64,000 bases of DNA from Anisodus tanguticus (Eukaryota > Streptophyta > Magnoliopsida > Solanales > Solanaceae): contig CM067559.1 in NCBI GenBank assembly GCA_034509755.1, positions 20,380,501 through 20,444,500 on the forward strand, read 5' to 3'. Positions within the stretch are counted from its first letter, which is position 1, and every line of letters begins with the position of its first letter. This document shows, in pieces, positions 1-10,688 of this stretch. Below the pieces are notes generated by a model. That model was not told where the DNA came from. It did not search any database and saw only the letters and a program-made list of their open reading frames with translations. The position numbers and the translations under genes are program-made.

Positions 1-148
1 ATTCTATGTTTTAAACATTTCACTTATGTACCAATATCTCTTTCATTAACGAAATTTATGATACTTGGCACTAAGATTGCACGTGTGTGGAAACGACATT
101 TCCGACGTGCGGGGCCCCAATAGTTCGAGTCATAAATAATGGGATAAC

Positions 149-633
149 CTAAATCCACATTAGTAAATTTCCAACATTAATATTATTCCTTCTAATTGGA
201 CTGTCAACATTTTTCACATCAATTGGATTGTGATTTTGTTGGCGCCTCTTTAACGTGGAGTTCCGGTGATTCTTTACATCATTATCAGTGCGACTATGAA
301 GTAGTCTTGCAATAGTAACCCATCTGTTGCCATATTTAGCATGAGCAGCTAAAATGGTTTCATCTTCAGCCGGGGAAAATGGTCCGTGTTCGACGTTGGG
401 ACTCAGCTGATAACACCATCGGAGCCTACATGATTTTCCTGAACGACCCTTTATGTATTTGCTTATTAAGGACCAGTTTTTAGCACCATAGCGCTCAACA
501 AGCGTTGTCAATATCTTGTCTTCTTCAGCACTCCATGGTCCTTCCCATGATCTCTTGGACTACTTTTAGTACAAGAAAGTGAAGATTCAGATGATGAAGA
601 AGTAGATGTTGAACTCCTGTTAAAAGCTTCCAT
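149..633 (-). pseudogene. R2R3-MYB transcription factor pseudogene (MYB44/73/77-like)
   Basis: The minus-strand frame from 511 to 149 encodes most of R2 and all of R3 of a plant MYB DNA-binding domain: the tryptophan-spaced helices, the SGKSCRLRW motif ending R2, and an R3 beginning GPFSPAEDE. The start lies at 633, where an ATG opens a serine-rich N-terminus of about 30 codons leading into R2. One base is missing near 550, in the run just before the first R2 tryptophan, so the N-terminus and the domain lie in different frames. In R3 the usual NHWNSTLKR segment reads NHRNSTLKR, so a core tryptophan is replaced by arginine. The reading stops about 30 residues after R3, whereas subgroup-22 MYBs usually run to about 300 residues. 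The family acts as nuclear, stress-responsive regulators; this copy is very probably dead. The family call is firm, the subgroup is inferred. Confidence 0.85.
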
Positions 634-724
634 CTTTCCAAAGAAAATAACCTCACAGTTTGAAAGTTTAAATTGGAGCGTTGGCTGATGGTTAGTTTGC
701 TCAATAAGTGAATGTAAAAGGAGT

Positions 725-740
725 ATATACTATATATAGA
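725..740 (-). promoter_or_regulatory. possible TATA box of the MYB pseudogene
   Basis: A TATATATA run on the minus strand about 100 bases before the MYB start at 633 fits a plant TATA box with a short 5' UTR. It is an AT-rich stretch, so chance occurrence is possible. Confidence 0.3.
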
Positions 741-844
741 GAGATTTATGTGTTCGCTAAACATACACATAATTGAGGTGCATGAACTTTAGCTTATAAT
801 GGCTTTTCAACTTTTACATGACGTTTAACATAAGAAGTATAATA

Positions 845-1114
845 CTCCCTCCGGTTCATAATAAGTGTTCACTTAGCCTTTACCATTTCTTAAGAAAATA
901 TTAACTCCTAAAAAAATAGATATTTTATCTAAATTATTCTTAATTAAATATATAATATCTAGTTAATACAGTTTCTTGATTACATAAAAATTCACTTATC
1001 TATCTAGAAGTAAATTTGGAGGAAAATTATTAATCCCTTTTTGATTACGTAAGTAAGCACTTATTTTGAATAAAAAAAAGATCAAGTAAACACTTATTAT
1101 GAACAAGAGAGGGG
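845..1114. mobile_element. Stowaway-like MITE (Tc1/mariner type)
   Basis: A 270-bp element begins CTCCCTCCGGTTCATAATAA and ends with its imperfect reverse complement (..TTATTATGAACAAGAGAGGGG). It is flanked on both sides by the dinucleotide TA (843-844 and 1115-1116), the target duplication expected of Stowaway MITEs. The inside is AT-rich and noncoding. It lies upstream of the MYB pseudogene in that gene's orientation. Confidence 0.8.
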
Positions 1115-1213
1115 TAATAGATTTTTACTTTATATTTCAGAATTGCTATAAAGAGTTATAGCCTATATGTTATTATTAGTTAAATTAGGATGATGGTATA
1201 AGAATATATACAT

Positions 1214-2076
1214 CGGTGTTTTAAAATATGGGGCGTGAGGCGAGATATTTTATTTAGCACGGGGCGAGGCGTAAGCACCATGGATCTTTAATATTTTAAT
1301 TTATAATGTAATAAAATAGTAAGAAATTATTTTAAAAATGCATTAATAATTTAAAAAAATATTAAATTGATTAAAGAAACTCATAGAAAATAAAAGTTTT
1401 AACATGATTTTACAAATATAGATAATGCAATGATATAAAAATTATCATGAGATGCAAATCAACTCTAACATCTTAACTTTCAAACAATAAAAAAATCACA
1501 ATTTCTTAAAATATATTACTAGCATACTATGCAATTTACCTCTCTAAAAGAAAATAATCAATAAACTTTATGAATATTATAATTAAAAGATCATTTATTC
1601 ATGAATATAAACAAAATTACTTTCAAATAGCGATATAATAAAGTATAATAATTTTGAGACATAGGACAAAAACATGAAGACCAATGACAAGTGAAGATGT
1701 AACCTTCATCTATGTATTTTTATATGAAAAATTAAGTGATATTTACCCTCACGGCGTTCTCAAATAGTAAATATGCAATACTACGACTTATTATTTGATT
1801 TAATCTCAATCTTCTTATTTCTATAAATAAAAAAATGGTTAAACATCATTAATTTATTAAAGAATTGAGGGTCAACAATGTAAATTAAGGAATTTGACAC
1901 ATAATTTGTGTAAGAACCGTTTGGTAATTCCTGAGCATTGAGCGTTAGACGTGTTTAGGGAGTACAATCGGACGTTTAAGGCGTAAGCCTCACATAACTA
2001 AACCCCACACGTGAGCCTCGAGGAGTTTTACCAATGATCCGCCATGAAGCAAATCCCGAGGCGAGTCCTAAAACTG
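1214..2076. mobile_element. terminal-inverted-repeat element with GC-rich tips (hAT MITE-like)
   Basis: The left end reads CGGTGTTTTAAAATATGGGG followed by GCGTGAGGCG. The right end is a loose inverse, ending GAGGCGAGTCCTAAAACTG. Near the right end, further segments of the type GGCGTAAGCCTCAC repeat the left-hand GGCGTAAGC motif. GC-rich tips on an AT-rich core with a CAGTGTTTTAAAA-like terminus are typical of plant hAT-derived MITEs. I see no clean 8-bp target duplication, so the boundaries and class are provisional. No ORF is present. Confidence 0.5.
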
Positions 2077-2974
2077 TCTATTTTAGTACTGATATACATA
2101 TATTTACGATTAATATCAAATTTAAATATACTGGTGGTAAATTTTGAATCCGTCTCTACTCTGGTGAAACTATAGAATAGAGCTTCTTTTGTTCCGGAAC
2201 GCGGGAAGTGGGAGGTGGTTGGTTCTTGGAAGCTGCATTGTGTAAAGTAGGTAGGGGTCCTAACGTTGTCTAACTAAAAAGGTTGTGTAGATCTGCAACC
2301 AGTTGTTAAGCACAAACTATAATAACACAAGGCATTACTTTAATTTTATCTGATTTTGTGCTGTGAACAGATTTTGTCGCAGCTTTTGTGTTTTGTCATT
2401 ATTTGCAAATTGACAAATTTGAATATCTAGTAGGCCGATTCACAGTTGGTTCATTGTATTGAGAGGTTAAACTTGAAATTTTAAAGTATTATTGCATCAT
2501 TTTCACAACATTCTTGTCTCCTAATCCAGATTTTTGAATTACTTGGGATTTTTTACTTCACTTCTTGTGTGTATATTGTCCGTACATATAAAATGGGACT
2601 AAGTGACATGGTTACTCCTAGAAGAGTATTTAACATCACTCACTATCAATAATATTGCCAGACCTTTAAGTCAGCGGCGGAGCTTGTTCAAAGGGTATAG
2701 ACAGGTAAAATAATAATTTTGACCATATACTATACTCCTATATATATGTTGAATTCTCTCAAAGTCTTAACATCATTTGTTTACTTTATTGGAACAAACT
2801 CTCTTAATAAAACTTTTGACTCCCATTAGCTAAGTCTATAATCACTTGTTCATTATCTTGTTACGTAGGCATGAAGATATTCAACTCCCTTACAGCCATG
2901 AAAAACCTAATCAATAAAAAACCATAAGGGGGTAAATTCTTATGGGAATAAATATATTTTTTGAACAAAAAAAC
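2077..2974. other. noncoding interval, no gene seen
   Basis: AT-rich sequence without a supported ORF, RNA gene or recognisable repeat. A moderately GC-rich patch (about 2,190-2,300) does not match a family I recognise. Confidence 0.5.
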
Positions 2975-3149
2975 TTATTAACGTGTACCTATGTGTTTAG
3001 AATCCTAATTTTATTCCACTACCATAATTAGAATATATCTCATATATTTTGTATAGAATTATGGTAAGTAAAAGATTCATTATTGTATTAGGGTTACACA
3101 TTGTACACTATATATATATATATATTTGTATTAACGAGAAAGCCTCCGC
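2975..3149 (+). repeat. inverted, truncated Copia LTR copy
   Basis: This stretch, from TTATTAACGTGTACC to GAGAAAGCCTCCGC, reappears in reverse complement at about 4,107-4,280. The right-hand copy is the LTR adjoining the primer-binding site of the gag fragment between them. The left copy therefore lies in the opposite orientation to the usual direct LTR pair, and its last ~25 bases are missing. A TA-dinucleotide run near 3,110-3,124 lies inside it. Confidence 0.7.
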
Positions 3150-3946
3150 CTCGCCCACTGCCGCCGCGGTTCTGCCGTGGCTGGCTGTTGTCCGGCAGAG
3201 GCTGCTGGCCAGCGGCAGCGTGATTTTGTGCAGACGTTTCATCCTCTAACGCCTTCTGGTTGTGCTCGTCTTGCTTTGCATGGCGGGTTTCCTCCAATAA
3301 TAATTGCGAGCGGGCTTTGTTGAAACTAGGAAGAGGGTCAGCCTGCAGAATCATCGTGGCTAGGGTGTCATATTCACCTTTTGGGAGGCCTGCAATCAGT
3401 TGCAACACCATCTTTGTCTCGGACACAGGCGTACCAACGTTGGACAATTGGTCTGCCACCAGTTTCAACTGCTTGCAATATTCGGACATATTAGAAAAAT
3501 TTTCAAGATGGGTAGTGTTAAATTGTTCTTCCAAGTATAATGCACGAGTGTTCTTGTTGTCTTGAAATATTTCTTCTAGCCGTGTCGGACGCATCTGTTT
3601 TCATGATGGTGAGGAGTAAATCCTTGGATATAGTGTCAGATATCCACTATTTGACCACGACATCAAGGCGACGTCATGTTGTGTCATCCATATCAGGAGG
3701 ACGAGGTACAAAATCGTCAATATGGTCAAGAACATGATACACACATGCATGAATTCGGAACAGTTCCACCCATGACCAGTATTGGCCATCTTCCTGATCA
3801 AGAATCAACGGGATGAAGTTCTTGACGTGGGTGACTGCGAGAGCCGGATGAAAAGATGGCAATGAGAGGGTTGTGGGAGGAGTTTGGATGACGACTGGGT
3901 TGGAAGCGGAAGCATGAGAAGAGGTGGGAGTATCCAATATATCCAT
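3141..3946 (-). pseudogene. Ty1/Copia gag polyprotein fragment
   Basis: Two minus-strand frames together cover a Copia gag. The N-terminal part (3,946-3,674) has the 'FIPLILDQEDGQYWSWVELF' type of opening. The main gag domain (3,594-3,150) includes QFNTTHLENFSNMSEYCKQL and LIAGLPKGEYDTLATMI, followed by a Gln/Gly-rich tail. They are separated by a frameshift and stops around 3,600-3,680. The coding sequence breaks off in a Gly-Arg-Gly-Gly tail exactly where it meets the inverted LTR, so the zinc knuckle and all of pol are absent. In a live element Gag forms the cytoplasmic virus-like particle. Confidence 0.8.
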
Positions 3947-4069
3947 TAAATTGGGATTGAATGGAAGAGAAGAAAAAAAAAATTAAGATTGGAACAAAAA
4001 TTCTGGTTGTTTGGCCGAGAGGGGCAGTGGCCTAAGAGAAAAAGAATATTTGATTTAGAGTAGGGTTTT

Positions 4070-4083
4070 GGCTCTTGATACCA
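4070..4083 (-). other. Copia primer-binding site
   Basis: On the minus strand this reads TGGTATCAAGAGCC, close to the complement of the plant initiator tRNA-Met 3' end. It lies directly between the LTR and the gag fragment, as expected, and shows that the right-hand LTR is the 5' LTR of the minus-strand element. Confidence 0.75.
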
Positions 4084-4287
4084 TTTAGAATATTATTAAT
4101 CTCCCTTGCGGAGGCTTTCTCATTAATACAAATATATATAGTGTACAATGTGTAGTATAACCCTAGTACAATAATAAATCCTCTACTTACCATAATTCTA
4201 TACAAAATATATGAGATATATTCTAATTATGGTAGTGGGATAGAATTAGGATTCTAAACAGATAGGTACACGTTAATAAAACTAACA
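4084..4287 (-). repeat. 5' LTR of the Copia fragment
   Basis: On the minus strand it begins TGTTAG (4,287-4,282) and ends next to the primer-binding site. It shares about 170 bases with the inverted copy at 2,975-3,149. The boundary at the primer-binding-site side is approximate because a clean CA terminus is not visible. Confidence 0.6.
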
Positions 4288-5640
4288 CATTTTTAGTTGC
4301 ATAAACTAACTAGTTTTGATTCGATAATTAAATACACCAAAAAGAGCTCGGATCAAATCAGTTTTCATGTATCACCACCAAAGTTTATTCATTATATATA
4401 ATAGTGACGTTACAAAAACCATTTTCTATCACATTGTTATTGAACTTCTCCTATTAATTAATATAACACTGAAGTTACAAAAGTATTTTTGTCACATTGA
4501 AAAGTGATATCGGTATTTTAACTAATACATGTCGGGCATTTTATTTGGGTTAAAAATAAATAATTTAGTAAAAAAAAAATTGTTAGTACTTAGTAGTGAC
4601 TATGAGGTAGCTTATTAAATCAGGTCGGGGTAATTTCAAAATTCTAAGGCTTGCCATATAGGATTTCTGGCAGTAGCTTGCCTTAAACTTAATTTGTTGA
4701 TTTATGTGCAATTATGCTATAAATTTTGATGACCAATTATATAAATAATTAATCCCATGTTAAGCAGCAATCATTCTCGTACTAAGTTGTTTATCATATT
4801 GAGCGTGATGTATCTTCTTGTGTTGTAGGTGATCTTTTACATTCAAGGACGGATCATTTCCAAGAAGGGGAGGATGATATGACCCGAACGAGCTCAAGAC
4901 CATTCACTTGTGGCCCAACAAGTGAGATCCAAGAACTACAATTCATGTTCATGAAGAGAGAAGAGTTGGAAGAGCTTGTGTGATAGTTTGGGAGGATATC
5001 GAAGAGGAAGACACACGAAAAGGGTCCACTTCACAAAGTGGTTAGATTGACAAAGGTGGCTAGGTTCCTGCCCTATTATTTTATTTCAAGGAATGGAGGA
5101 CAAGGCAAGCACAACATGTCCCTTTTAATGTCATAATACTCTTGCATATGTCATTCTTTTATCGAAGAATTATCTACATTGATCTTTTCCCTCAACTCTC
5201 TCTTGACCGTAAAGATTTGACAGCCTCCTTTAGTCTTTGGAAAGCTCAGTCTCTCATATTTACGCTTTCTTTTGACATATTTTTGTATTTTATGCATAGG
5301 GTTGGTCTACTAAATTTTTCAGAAATAGTACGTGCTTAAACCTTTTATTCATGTTCATCATGAGACTAAGTAGCATCTTTCTGGAAAATTTGTTTTGATG
5401 CAATAACATTCACTTGATAAATGCAGCTTGCACTGAAATGCATGGTCCTTTGACTTGTCCATTATAAATTTTGGATATTTAGCTAGTATAACTTTTGCAT
5501 CTTTAAAACAGTTCAATTCAATTTCATGTGGACTTATTATGGCCTATTCCTTAAACAACATGATGATGGAAAGGAGAAGCAATCACCTCTGTTTGTAACT
5601 GCTGTTGCTTGTTGGTAGAATTAAGCTTTTCAGCCCTTGT
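4288..5640. other. noncoding interval with a possible Gypsy fragment at 4,850-5,085
   Basis: Most of this stretch is AT-rich with no gene. Around 4,850-5,085 the plus strand reads, with stops, like the polar stretch linking Ty3/Gypsy coding ends to their LTRs (TRTSSRPFTCGPTSEIQELQ). It is too short and degraded for a firm call. The part from about 5,100 to 5,645 is probably intron sequence of the peptidase remnant that follows. Confidence 0.35.
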
Positions 5641-5645
5641 TGCAG

Positions 5646-5950
5646 GTCGTTACCCCTGATCAAGCACGCAAAATCTACCAAGCGTTGAAGGAAAAAGGGT
5701 TGCCTGTTGCACTTATTGAATATGAAGGAGAGCAACATGGTTTCCATAGGGTATGTATCATTTTCCATACTTGTTAGATCAACTTTTAATCTGTCTGACT
5801 TGGAGGAAATTAGCTGATTTTGTTTGTCATATGCAGGCTGAAAATATTAAATTCACCCTTGAACAACAGATGGTGTTCTTTGCGCGTTTAGTGGGACATT
5901 TTCAAGTAGCCGATGAAGTTACTCCCGTCAAAATTGATAATTTTGACTGA
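5646..5950 (+). pseudogene. C-terminal two exons of an S9 prolyl-oligopeptidase-family gene
   Basis: Exon 5,646-5,750 follows a TTGTTGCAG acceptor and ends AGG/GTATGT. It encodes VVTPDQARKIYQAL and ends EGEQHGFHR, which contains the catalytic His of the alpha/beta-hydrolase fold. Exon 5,837-5,950 follows ATATGCAG and encodes AENIKFTLEQQMVFFARLVG up to a TGA after KIDNFD. The splice joint keeps frame. This is the usual C-terminus of plant acylamino-acid-releasing / dipeptidyl-peptidase-like S9 proteins. No upstream exons, and so no Ser or Asp of the triad, are visible in the preceding 5 kb, so this is a gene tail. Sequence decay is slight. Confidence 0.78.
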
Positions 5951-8031
5951 GGTATACAACTACCGAATGCTCTGCGCCATAATAGAGTTGTTCAATACCT
6001 GTTTGCCATAACTGAGAAAATTTTGATGATTGAGAGAAAGAAGCAGCAACATGATCTAATTTGATGGAGCTGTAAATAGGCTATGCTTCTAGGAAAATGT
6101 CGAGGTATTTTTGTTATAATATCATCAAGATTTACTGGTCTCAAAGAAAAAAGAACATTGAGCTCATGGAACACATGGACTTTGTTCTATAAAGTAATTT
6201 TACCACCGGTGGTAAAACAACAACGCTGTTCCGACGGCTGAGGTCTTTCATACTTCAACAACGAATTTCTCTAAATTTATAAATAATTTGGAGATGATAT
6301 CTAAATGAAAGTTATAGCCCCTTGAATCTAGTTTCTTGCAGTTCAGACCGTTCGTGATTTTGAAAGTTGTGCAAAGAGTTATGACCATTTTACCAAAGAC
6401 CGTTGGGCTGGTCCTTTTTTAGAAATTTTTACTTGGCATAGCTAATTCTAAGAGGTATTTATGATTAGTAACTACTATTTTATTTAATTACTTTTCATAG
6501 CTACAGTGAATTTTCAATTTACCTATCATAGCAATACCAAATACATTAGTTTTATGGCTTATTTCTCCCTCACCTCTCTCTCTGTTCCCTCAGCTCTCAC
6601 CTCTCTCTCTTTTCATTCTCTCTGGTGCCTCTCTCCGGCCAAATCTGATCAGATCTGCCTCCGCTTCTTCCTCCTCTGGCCAGATCTATTCTCATCTTCA
6701 TTCCGGTCAGATCTGTTCTCATACTCCCTCTCCCTCTACACTGCCAGATCGGAAACACCATGGTGACATTAAATACAAAAATAGCCGGAGATTTGATCGG
6801 AACTGAAATAAATCCTACTATCGTCGCATTGCTGCAAAAGGGATGTACAAAAAACTAATGTTTTCATTAAAAAGAACTATATGTTTTTTTTTACAGATTT
6901 GTGAGTGATTCTTAGTCAAATTTGGATTGTGAGTATATATTATTGATCCTTGCGAGGAGGGTTTCCATTGAGGTATGATTTGTCTACTTCCGTCACGATC
7001 AACCAGACATTTATTTAATCCGGTATTTACAAATTGGGGGAAATTATCAACTTGCTATCATTCTTCCACCAAGATTAAAAATTTATGATGTATTTGATAT
7101 CCTTATGGAGAGGACTTTATAATAATATAATGTTTTTCGAAATTCAAGCCCGAGGACCGAATGGGTGTTATACCCGATATTGGTAAATCAGCAATTGGTT
7201 TCGGTCTAAAGACAAAAATGCCCTTAAACTAGGCAATCTTTACATAAAATCATTATTGTACACTACATAACAATTTCTACATTATTAATTATTCACAGCA
7301 CAACAATCCTTGCACTATCATTCACGACATAAGTAACTTCTGCATTATAATTCCCGCATAACTAGACCACGAAACAAATGATTCTTTAATCTACTTAAGA
7401 GTGAGAAATTAGGAAATCATCAAATGAACCCTACTGTTCAAAACCGGAGCCCTCGCAGTGATCAACATTGAGTAATTCTTTGTTCATGCTAGATTGTCAA
7501 CCCAAACAGTCTGTCTGGTGTATATAGCCTCCATTAAGTTCAAATTTACGGTCTCCATTAAGTCCGTCATTATTGTGATAGAAACTACCATGGCTTCCGT
7601 GCATGACATACTATCTACAACTATTCGTCACTAGACCTCAATGGAATACCACTCAAGTGATCTTTCGCATTTATTGAGGATCACTGGCTGAATGGTTCTT
7701 GAATAATATAGCCAATACACTCAGATTCAGATAACATAGCATCATAAGTATTGGTTGGCATGCAATACACCTCTTATTCAGTTCTTCAGCATAGTTATGC
7801 ATTTTCAAGTAAACAGAATATACCATGGCAAGATCATTTATTTCATCAAAGAAGTTCAATGTGAAGTCCGAACTTCTAATAAATGTTCAATCAAATCCCT
7901 AGGAGACTAACATTTCAAGTCAAAATTTAGTTCCACTCACTTGGAGGGGATAACTATATTCTACATGACCAATCTTGAAACATAGAGATTGAGCACATTC
8001 ACCATTCAAGGATAGACTCTGGAGCAGACTT
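5951..8031. other. 3' flank and repeat-rich noncoding interval
   Basis: The first ~230 bases are probably the peptidase 3' UTR. The stretch 6,190-6,430 (from TACCACCGGTGGTAAAACAA to the 'gttgggctggtcc' motif) resembles LTR-type repeats common in nightshade genomes. The stretch 6,560-6,770 is pyrimidine-rich, with repeated CTCTCTC and a recurring CAGATCTG word. From 6,780 to 8,031 I see no gene. The ~200 bases before 8,032 would be the RBP 3' UTR. Confidence 0.4.
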
Positions 8032-8781
8032 TCAGCTTACGTGTTGCTGGTGAGTCCCATATACTGGATAAGCCCCATATGCAGCTGCAGCGTACATGCC
8101 AGGGTCATGTGGTGGTGGAAATGCATGCCCATAAGCATTATAAAAGTGTCCCCCATAGTATGGTCCCATGCACTGGTTCATAAAATCGGTTCTTGACTGC
8201 AAAATCCCATAGAACTGGAGTCAGTAACATAAGCATAAATACCGGACATGTTAGAAGCACCTTGCTTGAAAACTGCTTAATTGGTGCCTGATGTATTTCC
8301 TCATAGACATCACATAAGACTTCCACTCACCGCCCTTAGAAGAAGGGGAGGGAGAAGAAAAATCTAGAACAAGCTTGCTGCCTAATCCCAGCAATATGTA
8401 ATCTGGAAACTTCTGTGATTTGTCAATATTACAAGGTAAATCTCAAGCAGATATAATAATATCCACAGTTCTACTACCAAGCATGTGTCACAAGTCGAAT
8501 GAACTTGGAAACTAGCATAACTATTGAACCATGAGAAATGATAACCATAGAACTTTTGATTTGTCATAAACTCATGCCAACCTGTCTTTTGATTCATTTT
8601 TCTCCAAAGACACATCAAAGAAGTAATAGCAGAAGATAAATACAGTACGGGAGAAAGAGATCTTTGCCTGTTTATTTGCTGGATTTCGTCCCCAGGAAAG
8701 GCGCACTGTGTACTTCCCAATAGCAGTTCCATTCAGCTTCTGTAAGACTTTCTCTGCATCATTTCTGCCAAAACAAATTGG

Positions 8782-9415
8782 ACCCATTTGTTACAGTGCA
8801 ACTTGCAACCTAATCTGGCAAGGCTGGGATTGGGGGAATGATCAGGGAGATTTGATCATGGCTTTATCCATTACTGTACAGTGCAACAGCAACAATGTAG
8901 CTGAGGCTTTGGCGGCTGAGTTTGGAATGAAATGGTGTGGTCTTCAAGGGCATACTAATTTCACTTTAGAACTCGACTCATTGATTATAATGGATATGCT
9001 GAACAAGGACAATAACAATTTGAAGCTGAAATTATACGGATGAAGGATGCTTTTGATGTTCAGGTCTGTCATTGCTATAGGGAAGGAAATCAGGTTGCGG
9101 ATTATCTTGCTAAACTGCCCTCCTCGTCAGATCAGCTACCAAGACAGGCTAAAGGACCATTTCAACTCGACAAATGGCAGATGCCTAGTATTAGAACAAA
9201 ATTTGATAAAGCCAACTTCTATGTTAGTTAGTTAGTTATACATAGTTTCTATCACAAGGCACTAAGTTCTTTTGATGCCTTCTGATTTTGAGGTGATAGT
9301 ATCACCTTTGTGGGTTAATCTCTGTGTTGTAACAAGGTCAGGCCAAGCCCCCCTCTGCTCCTTTTTGCTAATACAACACCACCCAGACCTCAATCTGGGT
9401 AATTGTATTAAAAAA
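8782..9415 (+). mobile_element. 5'-truncated LINE remnant, RNase H-like (RVT_3) end
   Basis: The plus strand encodes an RNase H-fold segment: GDLIMALSITVQCNSNN, then AEALAAEFGMKWCGLQG with the second acidic residue, then FTLELDSLIIMDML with the catalytic Asp. After a frameshift near 9,040 comes VQVCHCYREGNQVADYLAKL with the last Asp. The domain start with the first catalytic Asp is missing. Downstream there is no further coding, and the copy ends near 9,415 in GTATTAAAAAACT, a plausible short A-rich tail. It lies inside the RBP intron 8,765-9,460, antisense to that gene, and looks like a decayed 5'-truncated plant L1-type insertion. Confidence 0.72.
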
Positions 9416-9726
9416 CTAAGAGTAAGATAAGAATTTGACAAATCACCACTAACGACCTACCTGTTTGCAAATTGCACAAAACCACATCCTTTCCCAACTG
9501 GTATTTTTACAGAAGCTATTTCACATTACTGAGCGAAAGGCTGTCTGAGATCCTCATCACTGACATTGGGGTCAAGACCTCCAACAAAAATCTACAATGA
9601 TCATTTTATTAGCCAGAAGAACTGGAAAGCTAGAAAAGGAAAGGGATGAAAGAAAACAAACTGTTGTATTTGTAGAATCTACATCAGGTTGTGATCCCTG
9701 TAGAGATGCGCTGTTGGAGTATCCAC

Positions 9727-10688
9727 CTACCAAATCCATTTTAGAAGTATTAAATATAACAAAGTTCGTCAACTTAACTACCAAAATATTGGTGCAAGTT
9801 CATTGAATAAATGACTCATGATCTAATCTTTACTTGGAAAAAATAATTTACTGCAAAATAATTTACTGCAGCTTAAGGAAGATCAGAAGTGCAATGCAGT
9901 TGAAAGTCAACTTGAATAATTAGATAAAGAAAGGGAAGAGCATTTAGTTTCTTGCTAGGTTCATATAATTAAACTACTTACCATGAATTTATTTGTACTT
10001 TTACTTTTAAGTACCATATTGTCCTGAACATATTTCCTATACTTGTGTGGTCCCAACTGAAGATAATCAATTGTATTCTAGCAACTTGCTCTTTGGAGTG
10101 AGAAAGAGGTTAATGTCTTCCCTCTCCTTTTTCTGGGAATTGACTTCTAATAGCTCAAATGACAAGAACTTTCACACTTAAATCAAAACCATGGATGCAA
10201 ACAAGCACACGTACTTCAAAGTAGGTCAGGAAATGAGACGGATATCTACTTTCAAGTCCACGTTAGCATTTTGAAGAATAATACAGAAATAGAGAAAATA
10301 GGGAGGAACATGATTGGAAGCCAAGCATAAAAATAAGACACCTAATCAGGCAAACACTTTTACATAATAGTATACAAGAAAATTCTTGCAACAGAAAACG
10401 AATACAGAGATCTCCTAAGAGGGAGAAGCGGATATCATGCTTACAGTAAGCATGTTAACCAGTTAGATCAATACTATACTACAAGTACGGTAATGATGCA
10501 GATCAATATTTCTTACAGGGAAGAAACGATAGCAGCACTAAACTTAGTGAGCCAATTCACCACTATATATTCCACACGGTGGAGAATTCAGCATTCACTT
10601 GTTCAAACCAAAAAGAGCACATGAAACGGTATCAAGAACCAAAGCCAGCTAGGAGACCTAGAAGAAGGTCAATTGTTCCATTGTGAAA
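9727..10688 (-). other. RBP pseudogene intron, no further gene seen
   Basis: This is the interval between the RRM2 exon and the linker exon. I see no coding match, RNA gene or transposon end in it. Confidence 0.45.

Noticed and set aside
1214..2076. A host gene upstream region regulating the MYB
   Set aside because: GC-rich inverted tips and lack of coding content fit a transposon-derived unit better; no regulatory evidence.
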